Source: Ilex aquifolium (Eukaryota > Streptophyta > Magnoliopsida > Aquifoliales > Aquifoliaceae). From it: a DNA stretch of 64,000 bases. Positions 21,522 to 32,934 of this stretch are shown here, one piece after another. Under the pieces are notes generated by a model, which ran no database searches, was not told where the DNA came from, and was given only the letters and a program-made list of their open reading frames with translations. The stretch is from contig OX637391.1 in NCBI GenBank assembly GCA_951799425.1, positions 9,496,551 through 9,560,550 of the forward strand, in the 5' to 3' direction. The position numbers and the translations under genes were made by a program. The first letter of the stretch is position 1. Each line of letters opens with the position of its first letter.

Positions 21522-22478
21522 TCTATAATATCTATAATATAAAACATGGCAGCTTCAACAAGCTCCATCCGACGGTTTCAAATAAACTCATCTAACACCA
21601 ACCAATATTTCTCTTAAAATTATTCAGATTTGAATTTGTCCTTCCTCTTCTCACTATTCACTCTCTCTCTTTGATAGTGTCGGGGGGAGGAGGGAGAGGA
21701 GGAGGGGCCTGGGACCACCTTGAAAAAAAAATATTTTTTTAGTTATGTATGTGTTTATATATTTTTTTTGGATTAATTGGGCTCACAGTAATAATTTATG
21801 AAAAACAAACAAGCAATGAATGCTATTGGGATATAATTTGAGAACTTAATGATTGTGGTCATTAGATTGTCAATGAGTCACAACATTAAATTATCACTGA
21901 GTCCCAATACTATCAATCAAATGGTCATAATACATTAAATTCCTAAATTATGTCTCAATAGCATTGGTGAAAACAAAATTAATTGGGTCAAATAAGTTGA
22001 ATACTAGAACAAAAAAACAAAAACAAAAAATTCATACCAAATCTCTTAAAATTAGCAAACTAAAATTGATTCCTCAGAATATTAGTATGATTTGTTGAAG
22101 TCTCATTTGGTTAAAAAATTATGGAATATATAGCCAAAAATGAGTAAAATGTGGAATTTGTAAGAAGATTAAAAATTATAGAATATTGCTTCTATTTGTG
22201 TCAAATAAATTATATAATTGATTCTTAATGTATAGATGTTATCTTATTAATTTGTTTCAAACATACCCCTTTTATTTTTAACGAATTTTTAAGTATCAAA
22301 TCCGATATAAAAAAATATAAATATATCACATTATTTTTATTTATTATACTTAAAGTGTGTCCACCCTAAATCATATTTTTGGCTCCGCCACTGTTATTAG
22401 GGATCTTCACTCCTCACTTCTCCAAATTAATCGGTTGGTTTACGTTGCACCGTGTCTTCAGGCACGGGTTATCCCTAG
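21522..22478 (+). repeat. Helitron unit 1 (957 bp)
   Basis: First complete unit; ends CTAG at 22475-22478. Its copy of the nested hAT-like element starts with a mutated end (TAGTGTCGG in place of CAGTGGCGG). Confidence 0.8.
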
Positions 22479-22501
22479 TTCTATTATAATTCGTGGATTT
22501 A

Positions 22502-23444
22502 TCTATAATATATATAATATAAAACAAGGCAGCTTCAACAAGCTCCATCCGACGGTTTCAAATAAACTCATCTAACACCAACCAATATTTCTCTTAAAAT
22601 TATTCAGATTGAATTTGTCCTTCCTCTTCTCACTATTCACTCTCTCTCTTTGACAGTGGCGGGGGGAGGAGGGGTTGGGACCACCTTGAAAAAAAAATAT
22701 TTTTTTAGTTATGTATGTGTTTATATATTTTTTTTGGATTAATTGGGCTCACAGTAATGATTTATGAAAAACAAACGAGCAATGAATGCTATTGAGATAT
22801 AATTTGAGAACTTAATGATTGTGGTCATTAGATTGTCAATGAGTCCCAACATTAAATTATCACTGAGTCCCAATACTATCAATCAAATGGTCATAATACA
22901 TTAAATCCCTAAATTATGTCTCAATAGGATTGATGAAAACAAAATTAATTGGGTCAAATAAGTTGGATACTAGAACAAAAAAACAAAAACAAAAAATTCA
23001 TACCAAATCTCTTAAAATTAGCAAACTAAAATTGATTCCTCAAAATATTAGTATGATTTGTTGAAATCTCATTTGGTTAAAAAATTATGGAATATATAGC
23101 CAAAAATGAGTAAAATGTGGAATTTGTAAGAAGATTAAAAATTATAGAATATTGCTTCTATTTGTGTCAAATAAATTATATAATTGATTCTTAATGTATA
23201 GATGTTATCTTATTAATTTGTTTCAAACATACCCCTTTTATTTTTAACGAATTTTTAAGTATCAAATCCGATATAAAAAAATATAAATATATCACATTAT
23301 TTTTATTTATTATACTTAAAGCGTGTCCACCCTAAATCATATTTTTGGCTCCGCCATTGTTATTAGGGATCTTCACTCCTCACTTCTCCAAATTAATCGG
23401 TTGGTTTACGTTGCACCGTGTCTTCAGGCACGGGTTATCCCTAG
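22502..23444 (+). repeat. Helitron unit 2 (943 bp)
   Basis: Second complete unit; ends CTAG at 23441-23444. Very close in sequence to unit 3, sharing the shortened GGGGTTGGGACC segment. Confidence 0.8.
22654..23359. mobile_element. hAT-like MITE nested in the Helitron unit
   Basis: Within each unit a segment of about 706 bp starts CAGTGGCGGGGGGAGG and ends GGCTCCGCCACTG (here CCATTG). Inverted ends of the CAGTGGCGGAG type are common in plant hAT elements. No 8-bp target duplication is visible, so the assignment rests on the ends alone. Equivalent copies begin near 21676, 23620 and 24588, so it inserted before the Helitron was tandemly multiplied. Confidence 0.55.
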
Positions 23445-23467
23445 TTCTATTATAATTCGTGGATTTA

Positions 23468-24412
23468 TCTATAATATATATAATATAAAACAAGGCAGCT
23501 TCAACAAGCTCCATCCGACGGTTTCAAATAAACTCATCTAACACCAACCAATATTTCTCTTAAAATTATTCAGATTGAATTTGTCCTTCCTCTTCTCACT
23601 ATTCACTCTCTCTCTTTGACAGTGGCGAGGGGAGGAGGGGTTGGGACCACCTTGAAAAAAAAATATTTTTTTAGTTATGTATGTGTTTATATATTTTTTT
23701 TGGATTAATTGGGCTCACAGTAATGATTTATGAAAAACAAACGAGCAATGAATGCTATTGAGATATAATTTGAGAACTTAATGATTGTGGTCATTAGATT
23801 GTCAATGAGTCCCAACATTAAATTATCACTGAGTCCCAATACTATCAATCAAATGGTCATAATACATTAAATCCCTAAATTATGTCTCAATAGGATTGAT
23901 GAAAGCAAAATTAATTGGGTCAAATAAGTTGGATACTAGAACAAAAAAACAAAAACAAAAAATTCATACCAAATCTCTTAAAATTAGCAAACTAAAATTG
24001 ATTCCTCAAAATATTAGTATGATTTGTTGAAATCTCATTTGGTTAAAAAATTATGGAATATATAGCCAAAAATGAGTAAAATGTGGAATTTGTAAGAAGA
24101 TTAAAAATTATAGAATATTGCTTCTATTTGTGTCAAATAAATTATATAATTGATTCTTAATGTATAGATGTTATCTTATTAATTTGTTTCAAACATACCC
24201 CTTTTATTTTTAACGAATTTTTAAGTATCAAATCCGATATAAAAAAATATAAATATATCACATTATTTTTATTTATTATACTTAAAGTGTGTCCACCCTA
24301 AATCATATTTTTGGCTCCGCCACTGTTATTAGGGATCTTCACTCCTCACTTCTCCAAATTAATCGGTTGGTTTACGTTGCACCGTGTCTTCAGGCACACG
24401 GGTTATCCCTAG
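23468..24412 (+). repeat. Helitron unit 3 (945 bp)
   Basis: Third complete unit; the terminal hairpin carries a two-base insertion (GGCACACGGG). Confidence 0.8.
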
Positions 24413-24435
24413 TTCTATCATAATTCATGGATTTA

Positions 24436-25391
24436 TCTATAATATCTATAATATAAAACAGGACAGCTTCAACAAGCTCCATTCGACGGTTTCAAATAAA
24501 CTCATCTAACACCAACTAATATTTCTCTTAAAATTATTCAGATTGAATTTGTCCTTCCTCTTCTCACTATTCACTCTCTCTCTTTGACAATGGCGAGGGG
24601 AGGAGGGAGAGGAGGAGGGGCCTGGGACCACCTTGAAAAAAGAATATTTTTTTAGTTATATATGTGTTTATATATTTTTTTTGGATTAATTGGGCTCACA
24701 GTAATGATTTATGGAAAACAAACGAGCAATGAATACTATTGGGATATAATTTGAAAACTTAATGATTGTGGTCATTAGATTGTCAATGAGTCCCAACATT
24801 AAATTATCACTGAGTCCCAATACTATCAATCAAATGGTCATAATACATTAAATCCCTAAATTATGTCTCAATAGCATTGGTGAAAACAAAATTAATTGGG
24901 TCAAATAAGTTGGATACTAGAACAAAAAAACAAAAACAAAAAATTCATACCAAATCTCTTAAAATTAGCAAACTAAAATTGATTCCTTAGAATATTAGTA
25001 TGATTTGTTAAAGTCTCATTTGGTTAAAAAATTATGGAATATATAGCCAAAAATGAGTAAAATGTGGAATTTGTAAGAAGATTAAAAATTATAGAATATT
25101 GCTTCTATTTGTGTCAAATAAATTATATAATTGATTCTTAATATATAGATGTTATCTTATTAATTTGTTTCAAACATACCCCTTTTATTTTTAACGAATT
25201 TTTTAGTATCAAATCCAATATAAAAAAATATAAATATATCACATTATTTTTATTTATTATACTTAAAGTGTGTCCACCCTAAATCATATTTTTGGCTCCG
25301 CCACTGTTATTAGGGATCTTCACTCCTCACTTCTCCAAATTAATCGGTTGGTTTACGTTGCACCGTGTCTTCAGGCACGGGTTATCCCTAG
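24436..25391 (+). repeat. Helitron unit 4 (956 bp)
   Basis: Fourth complete unit; ends CTAG at 25388-25391. It keeps the longer GGAGAGGAGGAGGGGCC segment seen in unit 1, unlike units 2 and 3. Confidence 0.8.
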
Positions 25392-25392
25392 T

Positions 25393-25840
25393 TCATACCA
25401 AATCTCTTAAAATTAGCAAACTAAAATTGATTCCTTAGAATATTAGTATGATTTGTTGAAGTCTCAATTTTGTTAAAAAATTATGGAATATATAGCCAAA
25501 AATGAGTAAAATGTGGAATTTGTAAGAAGATTAAAAATTATAGAATATTGCTTTTATTTGTGTCAAATAAATTATATAATTGATTCTTAATGTATAGATG
25601 TTATCTTATTAATTTTTTTCAAACATACCCCTTTTATTTTTAATGAATTTTTAAGTATCAAATCCGATATAAAAAAATATAAATATATCACATTATTTTT
25701 ATTTATTATACTTAAAGTGTGTCCACCATAAATCATATTTTTGGCTCCGCCACTGTTATTAGGGATCTTCACTCCTCACTTCTCCAAATTAATCGGTTGG
25801 TTTACGTTGCACCGTGTCTTCAGGCACGGGTTATTCCTAG
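25393..25840 (+). repeat. Helitron unit 5, 5'-truncated (448 bp)
   Basis: Begins in mid-unit at TTCATACCAAATCTC, joined directly to the CTAG of unit 4, and ends at its own CTAG (25837-25840) with one change in the tail (TTATTCCTAG). Confidence 0.8.
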
Positions 25841-26205
25841 TAATTACCAAAATACAACAGTTTTGAACTTAATTACCAATCTACGTCACATTTTTGAAAG
25901 CGGAATCAACAAATCCACTTTTAACAATAAAAGCGGAATTAACAAATCCGCTTTTAATAATAAAAACGGAATCAACAATTTCGATTTTAATGATTAGTTT
26001 TGTCAGATAATATAAGTCATATTAGTACAATTCAAAATTTATACCACAATATTGGTTAGACTTACAACAATTAAAGTCATATTTACAACATCTATAGGTA
26101 ACGATACTACAATTAGGGTAAAGTTACCGGCATTTTGGGTAAAGTTATTACATTTAAAGGTCACATTACAAAGGTTGTGAGTTAATTTATGGCAAAAATG
26201 TGTTA
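25841..26205. repeat. Short repeats and AT-rich DNA
   Basis: A unit of the AGCGGAATCAACAAATCCGC type is repeated about three times at 25899-25990. The rest is AT-rich with TTACAAC and AAAGTTA phrases. No gene. Confidence 0.5.
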
Positions 26206-27057
26206 AAATTACAACAATTATTGTGGACAAATTTACAACAACTTCGATAAAATTACAATAATTAAGGGTACATTTACTATAGTTTAGGATTAAGTTAAAA
26301 CAATACTGAACAAAGTTACAGGTGTGTAGGTCAAACTTACTATGGGTAATATTATAAACTTAACTTAAAGGTAAATATACATCAACTGTGGTATCCATAT
26401 CCTAAGTGGTGGTAAATTCATTCTAAATACTAATAACATCACTCAAAATTATCGTAATATTACCATAAAAGTTGTAATATTATCCCTAACAGTGGTAACG
26501 TTATCCCAAACTGTAGTAAAATTCCCCAAATAGTGGTAAATTCACCTTAAATCATGGTAAATTCATTCAAATCGTTGTAATAACATCCCAAACAATAGTA
26601 TTTTCAATCCAATTAAAATTCAATTCATCAAATCAACGTTCATATTCATTAAATTAACATTTAATTAATCAAATTCACACTAAATTAACTTTGAATTCAT
26701 CCAACTAACATCAAAATTTATCAAATTAATATTCAATTTTATCAAATTAACATTCAATTCATCAAATTACTATTCAAATTTATCCAATTAACATTCAATT
26801 TTTCAAATTAACATACAAAATCATCCAATAAACATTCAATTCATCAAATCAATACCAAAGTACCATGCAATTTCATTCAATCAACATTAAATTTATCAAA
26901 TTAACATTAAATTCATCCAATTTATATTTCATTTCATTCGATTAGCATTCAATTATCACACTAACAATAAATTAATAGTCAATTCATCAAATTAACGCAA
27001 ACTTATTATTCAATTCATCAAATTAGAATTCAAATTCAACAGGTGAATATTAAATTT
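26206..27057. repeat. AT-rich dispersed repeat, copy 1
   Basis: Matches 35432-36299 in the same orientation with few changes. The second half is a degenerate short tandem repeat of ATTCATCAAATTAACATTCA units. No coding capacity or element ends were recognised. Confidence 0.75.
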
Positions 27058-27685
27058 CTGGATCCTAATATTAGATTTTATCTTTAGCTAGCTGAATGGG
27101 TCTTGTGCCTATTGGCAATGTTATTCCGTGAATCAGCATGAGGTCATTTTCTAAGTAGAATCAGTACGAGCCGGATATGTTATCTACAAGTTTTTCATCT
27201 GCCTTCTTGTTATGATATTTCTTCAAGTTAGAAACACAATTATATACTCTTACACAAAACTAGCATTTTGTACTTTATCAATAATTTGAATAGAATTCTT
27301 TCTGATAGGTTAAAAATATGGATCATGTCTTGATTTTGAGAATTTCATATTGTGGGACCATGTTAATCTTTACCGTAGAACTTAATTTATCCAATGCCCC
27401 AAATGAAATTTCTTTTAGATAGAGTGAGATGCACAGTATAATATTGAAATCTATAGAATTGTATGCTACCAATGCCACATGAATCCCACAGGTTGCATTC
27501 AAATTAATGTTATACAACCATCCCTAGATGTCGATGTTATCTTCCAATGGAGGTGAAAATGAAGATACATGATTCGTCCCTACGTTGAGTGACTGAAAAT
27601 GCGTGGATAATCTTTGCAGAAGTAGTAGGAGTAATAGTTTTTGTTATTATCAACTCATCTGCATCATTGTTTTTTTGGGCAACAG
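27058..27685. other. Unassigned DNA before the dioxygenase exons
   Basis: AT-rich with no reading frame of note. It may include intron of the dioxygenase relic, but I could not recognise earlier exons. Confidence 0.35.
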
Positions 27686-29068
27686 TGTTATAGAGAATTG
27701 AAGCGAGGCATGTATGGAGGTCTTGGCGACACTATGGAAGGATCTAATGAATGGTATTATAAGGGCTTTTGATTTAAAATTTCTAGCCAACTTTTATCGA
27801 GATTATATCACACATCCATATTCTTTACCTAAGATGCAGTATCAAAGGTCAATGTTCTTTATTTAATATGCAAATCTCTCTCTCTATTCCAAACACCCCC
27901 CCCCCCCCCCCCCCCCCTTCTTGATTCTATCTTTGATATTCCTACTTTTCAAATTTTCTTAAGCCATATGTTTTGAATCCCCAAATCAGTATCATTGTAA
28001 TTGTGATTGGCGTAGCATCATTCATAATCAAGCAACAATTCTCAAACTTGATCTAATTGTCTCTGCTGAAAGTGCTGACAGTTGCTGCTGTGCATCTGCC
28101 TTGTCTGGCCTTCCACAAATTTTTTCTTTCTGCCTTCTTTACATATCCCTTTAATTGGGGTCGACCTCTCTTTTCTTTTCAGTGTACAAACTTGCAGGTT
28201 CGGCCTAATTGTACATCCATATTTTTACACGAATTCTGATAATTTCTACATTGGTCTATCACAGGAATGTGGACTGATGTGAGTTACATTGACAATAACA
28301 AGTTTGCTAATAGTGTCGGGTGAACCGGAGCTATTATTTTTTAGCATGTAGTTCTCAATGTTTTTTTAATATTCAGTTCAGATACACAATGTTTGTGCTT
28401 CTTTACTGTAGTTCTGTGACTGGATGCCACTATTTGGTGTAACATCATTGTTTTTTGGTGCAGGCCAATGAATCCTCCAAATTTCAAACAAATGATGGAG
28501 GAGTATATAAGCCTTTGCACAGGTGGTTTCCTTCGTGAGATTAATGGGTTTATTTTTCAGTTCTTCCACTACATCTCTGCATATTACAGTTAGTATAATA
28601 ATTACAAGCATTGCTTTCCGACTAAAAATAGACCTGTCAAGAAAAATATTGCGGGGAATCGCACTAGCATTGGGTGGATCAGCAGATGAATTGGAAGGCG
28701 AACGAGCTGGAGATCCATTTTGGGTGTGTCGTTTAATTGGTTACCCTGTTTTATCCTCTGCAGATGGTGGGGACATGCCAAAAAATGACATTGGATGGTA
28801 ATTCAGTTATTCTGACCTTGAAGTTTGCTCTTTTCCTTTTAGCGTTTCAATGGTTCTCATATAGTGACTTCATTCTTATGTTGCTATGTTGTCTCTCTTT
28901 TGCCCAAATAAATCCAGTGGTGCTCACACCGACTATGGTAAAGTTTCTAGTCCTTAGATGATGAAAGTCCTAAATGATCTTGTTTGTCAACCGTAATTGT
29001 TGAATCCTATTTGCAAAACAGGTCTGTTAACATTGGTTAATCAGGACGATGATATAACTGCACTTCAG
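27686..29068 (+). pseudogene. 2-oxoglutarate/Fe(II)-dependent dioxygenase, five internal exons only
   Basis: Exons at 27686-27753 (YRELKRGMYGGLGDTMEGS), 28464-28522 ([16 protein letters not shown]), 28631-28797 ([20 protein letters not shown], then [15 protein letters not shown]), 28918-28937 (GAHTDYG) and 29022-29068 (LLTLVNQDDDITALQ). All edges have AG before and GT after, codons split by introns rejoin in phase, and no stop or shift occurs in the exons. The HTD in the fourth exon is the iron-binding HxD of the double-stranded beta-helix. The family hydroxylates small molecules using 2-oxoglutarate and O2. The N-terminal domain, the second iron histidine and the RxS motif are missing: unrelated repeats lie upstream and the duplicated LRR block begins at 29511. 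A displaced gene fragment is the simplest reading. Arabidopsis At3g50210-type proteins are the likely relatives (inference). Confidence 0.85.
27896..27917. repeat. Run of 22 cytosines
   Basis: Uninterrupted C22 within the presumed first intron of the dioxygenase relic, just after a CT-rich stretch. The complementary strand could form a G-quadruplex. Its length may be unreliable in an assembly. Confidence 0.9.
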
Positions 29069-29510
29069 GTATATTCAAATTTCTTTGTTGAGTTATTTTG
29101 TTCAGGGGACCTCCTTTGAATCTTCAATTAAAAACAAGAAACAATTTTCAATCCGGGTGGACACTTCGAATGTTTAAAAAAATGCTTTGTTTCCAAACTT
29201 ATTAAACTAAATGGTGATTGGGTTTTCTTTTGGGATATGCCTTTGTTATGCTAGAAATTAGTCTTTTACTGTAACTCCCAATCTTGCCACAGCAGGAAAA
29301 AAAGCCCAACAATGAGAGTAGTTAGCTGCCACCCAAGGGCGAAACCAGAATGAAGAGGGTGAAAGATTTTGTATAAGATTACGAAGGGCCACATTGAACA
29401 TTTCCATAGATTGTGGGGCGCCAGCCTAACAATCTCAGAAAGAAAAAATAATAACTGCAAGTTTAAATGGTCGAAACATAATTCTGTCTTTGGCTTTCCC
29501 CTGTCTTTGG
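29069..29510. other. Intron-like and unassigned DNA
   Basis: Follows the splice donor of the last dioxygenase exon. No further exon was recognised before the duplicated block starts. GCCACCCAAGGGCGAAACCAG near 29331 looks like part of a repeat but was not identified. Confidence 0.35.
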
Positions 29511-30044
29511 CTTTCCACCACCTGAGTTTATTTATTCATAACTTGCTTCTATTAATACCACACGTACCATCTCCCTTTTTTTTTTTTTTTTTTTAACTCG
29601 AACCCTTGGCTTCAAGAAAATAAAACTTTTGTGAAAGAATACCACACGTATCATCTCACACACATGTTTATTTTTAGTTTCATTTTCCCTTAATTTAGCA
29701 CATAAAAGGCGGTTAGTGCGTGGCTATCACCGGGAAAAGTTAGATGTATACAGTCTTACTTCCGTATACGGGGTTGTTTCCAAGTTGTTGTAGTACATAG
29801 TCATCTTTAACATTTACATTAACATGGAAAACATTATTTTTTATTTGTATTGGGAAAGGCCATTAAAAAGAGAGAATTATCATTCTCATACAAATTGTGA
29901 TGAAAGCGGAAAAAGAAAATGGGTGATATATATAGCGTTGCATTTAACCTATACAATTACATATGTTCTTATTTGGGAGAAGCTACATAGCAATGGCCTT
30001 CAGCCTTCAACAACTACTACACAGAGTTGCCTCATGGTGCATCG

Positions 30045-31628
30045 TTAAGGTGGCTCAATCAAAGCAGCATAAGAAGGCGATGGACGCATCACACTCCTTG
30101 GTGCCCGGTCAGAAATGCCTTGTGTTATGGAATGATTAATTTTACAAGGTATGTAGTTCAACGACCTTTCGTCGGGGCAAGACCTGTGCTGGGAGAAGAA
30201 GGCGCCGCATTCGGCCGGACTTCTCTGTGACGGAAGATCCAGAATGCAATTCATGCTCACATCAAGCACTCCCTTCTTGATCAACTTCCTGCATTCTGGA
30301 CCAACCTGCGTGAAATAGTTGAATTTCAAGGTAAGCTGATCCAGATTCATGAGCTTGCATAACATTTCCGGCACCGGCCCGTAGAACTGGTTGTACGACA
30401 AGTTCATCTCCTCCATCCTCACCAGGCACCCGAAGGAGTGTGGTATCGGACCTGTCAATGAGTTCTTGCTGGCGTCGAAAACAGTTGCTTTTCTCAGCAA
30501 CCCAATTTCATATGGGAGACAACCAGATAATTGGTTGTTCAAAAACAGCACTTCAAGCAATGTGTTTGAAGCTTGGCCAATGCTTTTTGGGATTGGACCT
30601 GTGAATTTGTTGTTTGCTAAGGTGAGGTAAAGCGCTGGAGTACTGCCTAGATTATCTGAAATATTTCCATCAAACATGTTGTTGTTGAGGAAGAGAACAT
30701 CAAGGTCTAGTGTGAAAACTTGTGGCGGCACGGGTCCGGCTATATTGTTGAACCTGAGGTCCAAGAAGGTTAGGTTGGTGGCACCGAGAACGGACATGGG
30801 GAACGTGCCGGTGAGCTTGTTGTTGCTTAAGTCAAGCTCATAGAAATGGGGGTTTTTGTTGATTTGGAATGGAATGTTTCCTGTGAAGTAGTTGGAGTTT
30901 ACATGGAAGATGACAAGGTCTTTTAGATCTTCAATGAAGTTGTCGAAGGTAAGTTTTCCGTCCGTTTGGTTAAACTTGAAACCGTTGAACTTGACGCCGA
31001 CAACTCTAGTCTTACTTCGGACTTTAGAGCAGATGAAGCCTTTGTATTTGGAGCTGTCTTTGCAGATGTTATTGCCTATCCAGGTTTTTGTAATGCCTTG
31101 AGGGTCAATAGTTATTCTGTTCTTGAATCTCTGGATTACCTTGATGGCCATTTGGAGTTCAGGTGGAATACTGGAGCTTGGTGGTCGAGGTCGAGGTCGC
31201 GGTCGAGGTCGAGGTCGAGGTCGCGGTGGCTGTGGCGGTGGCGGTGGCGGAGGTGGGGGTGGGGGTGGGGGTGGGGGTGGAGGTGGAGGTGGAGGTGGGG
31301 GTGGGGGTGGAGGTGGAGGTGGTGGAGATTGGGGTGGAGGGCATTCTGGAGGTGGAGGTGGAGGTGGTGGAGATGGGGGTGGAGGGCATTCTGGAGGAGG
31401 AGGAGGGGGAGGGGGTGGGCAACTTGGTTCTGGAGGCTGAATGCAATCAGGGCATGGTCCATTTTCAGGAGGGTAGGCAGGGGAGGGACTTCCACCACCT
31501 ATAATGATTTCTAGTGTTTCTCTTTTGCTTTGGGTGGCTGAAACATTGCTAGCTGCTTGGTGGAAGAATGAATAAGGGACAAAAAGGAAAAGAAGTAGAG
31601 CTGTAGTTGAGGGACAGAGGTTTCCCAT
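30045..31628 (-). CDS. Secreted proline-rich leucine-rich-repeat protein, copy 2 (LRR-extensin-like, At4g06744-like)
   Basis: Predicted 527 aa, same architecture as copy 1: signal peptide (MGNLCPSTTALLLFLFVPYS), proline-rich tract from about residue 70, then about ten plant LRRs and a cysteine-paired C-terminal cap. The LRR part differs from copy 1 by scattered substitutions (for example NISDNLGS against KIPDNLGS). The proline tract differs most: copy 2 ends it with a (PR)n run and SSSIPP that copy 1 lacks, and has fewer CPPPP blocks. The start at 31628 was chosen as for copy 1, since TATATA at 31684-31689 lies too close to the upstream ATG. No frameshift or stop, so both copies may be expressed. 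A role in the cell wall is inferred from signal peptide and domain order. Confidence 0.85.
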   Translation of the reverse strand: MGNLCPSTTALLLFLFVPYSFFHQAASNVSATQSKRETLEIIIGGGSPSPAYPPENGPCPDCIQPPEPSCPPPPPPPPPECPPPPSPPPPPPPPECPPPQSPPPPPPPPPPPPPPPPPPPPPPPPPPPPPPPQPPRPRPRPRPRPRPRPPSSSIPPELQMAIKVIQRFKNRITIDPQGITKTWIGNNICKDSSKYKGFICSKVRSKTRVVGVKFNGFKFNQTDGKLTFDNFIEDLKDLVIFHVNSNYFTGNIPFQINKNPHFYELDLSNNKLTGTFPMSVLGATNLTFLDLRFNNIAGPVPPQVFTLDLDVLFLNNNMFDGNISDNLGSTPALYLTLANNKFTGPIPKSIGQASNTLLEVLFLNNQLSGCLPYEIGLLRKATVFDASKNSLTGPIPHSFGCLVRMEEMNLSYNQFYGPVPEMLCKLMNLDQLTLKFNYFTQVGPECRKLIKKGVLDVSMNCILDLPSQRSPAECGAFFSQHRSCPDERSLNYIPCKINHSITQGISDRAPRSVMRPSPSYAALIEPP

Positions 31629-31681
31629 ATCTCTCTTTTTCTCTCTCCAAAATGATAGCCTTTGCCATGGGAAAGAGGTCA

Positions 31682-31690
31682 TCATATATA
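31682..31690 (-). promoter_or_regulatory. TATA box of LRR gene copy 2
   Basis: TATATATG on the minus strand about 55 bp before the chosen ATG, conserved with copy 1. Confidence 0.6.
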
Positions 31691-32883
31691 CAGAGGAAAA
31701 GTTGTCAATTTGGCTTTATTAACTGGTGGTGGGGGAGGGAATTGACAGAATTAAATCATGCAATGAAAACTAACATTATGCAATGCATGTGAATTTTGGA
31801 GAGAAAAGAGAAGAAAAGAACGTAGCTTTTAGAAAGTCGAAAAGAAAAGAGCAAGAAAGAAATGCGAATTCTTCATTTTTGTTTTGGAATTTCCAGAAAA
31901 GAAAAATGCGTAATTCCCGCCCTATTTTTGGGTTTTAAAATAGAAAGAACAATTGAAAAATAAATAATTTTGTTAATTGGAAAGACAAAACATGGATTTT
32001 CAGTTTCTAAAAACTAGAAACAATACACCAATGAACTCAATTTTTTTTTTCTCTCTCTCTCTCCGAACCTTTTATTTTTTGGAAGGACGGAAAAATGTCT
32101 GAAAAAGTTCTCATATCTTTTTATTTATTTTCGCTTCTTTCCTCTCAATACCTCGGGCTTGAGTGCTTTAACTCAATTTTCATTCAATTTCTTTCTTTTC
32201 TCTCAATAATCATTTCATCAACCAAGAGTAAAAATGACATCACATTGCAAGCCACTCTGGGTTTGGAGGGTTTTGGTCCGTCCATTAAAATTCTTGGTCT
32301 ATCATTCAACTTGCTCTATTTTTATTGAGGAGAATTAGAATTAAAGTCGATAATGCATAGTTTTGTAATTCTCCATATGATTATGATAAATTCAAACCCC
32401 AAACCAATCCCCCCCACCGGGGCGGTTGAGGAGTTCCTTCATTAATTAAGACTACTTCTTAATTCTCCCTTGATAAAATGAAGTTTTCCTGGTGTGGTAT
32501 GTCTAAATTTTACTTTAAAATTTACTAATCACGATAATATTTTGAAAATTCATAACATTTTTATTATTGTCAACTTTAAAATTACTTCGGCGAGGACCTC
32601 GTTTTTACAAGTACTTTTAAAATACTTTTAGTTTATGATTAACGATGAGTTTTAAATATATAATTTTTCTTTTAAGGATATCATCCAAATACTTAGCCAA
32701 TTGTGTAAGCATGGCTTTAGTGTTTTTCAAACTAGTTTTAGCATAGGAATTCCCTAACAAGCTAAACATACAAGTGTTAAATAAATTGGAAATGTTATAA
32801 ATCGACTGTTCATGACGTACATGACACATCATCTGTGTTACGTGATCAACTTGTGAAAAAGAAATTTTGGCCCCACAACGTCT
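31691..32883. other. Upstream region of LRR gene copy 2
   Basis: Matches the region upstream of copy 1 closely, with a few small differences (for example ATGCAATGCATGTG near 31776). The match ends near 32883, which marks the duplication border. No other gene. Confidence 0.5.
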
Positions 32884-32934
32884 GTACTCTACTAACTGCT
32901 CTCCCTGTTTGCTCCAAGGTTTTTGTGCTTGCCA

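Larger units (their letters stand above)
21522..25840 (+). mobile_element. Head-to-tail tandem array of Helitrons (four units plus one partial)
   Basis: Four near-identical units of about 943-957 bp follow one another with a constant 23-bp spacer (TTCTATTATAATTCGTGG...), giving a period of 966-980 bp. A 5'-truncated fifth copy follows. Each unit begins TCTATAATAT and ends with a hairpin, then GGGTTATCCCTAG. The left boundary is uncertain by about 25 bp, since the start could be counted from the TCTAT within the spacer. No protein is encoded; the short open frames that repeat in each unit are not genes. Confidence 0.82.
29511..32883 (-). repeat. Duplicated block, copy B (carries LRR gene copy 2)
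   Basis: Counterpart of 13426-17297 without the 551-bp insert. It keeps TCTTTAACATTTACATTA once and so shows the pre-insertion state. Confidence 0.88.

Noticed and set aside
22357..22575. 72-codon frame repeated in the Helitron units
   Set aside because: Identical because the units are copies; it crosses the Helitron end and spacer, has no known domain and is not a gene.
31123..31440. Plus-strand glycine- and arginine-rich open frame over LRR gene copy 2
   Set aside because: Mirror of the proline and Pro-Arg tract of the minus-strand gene.
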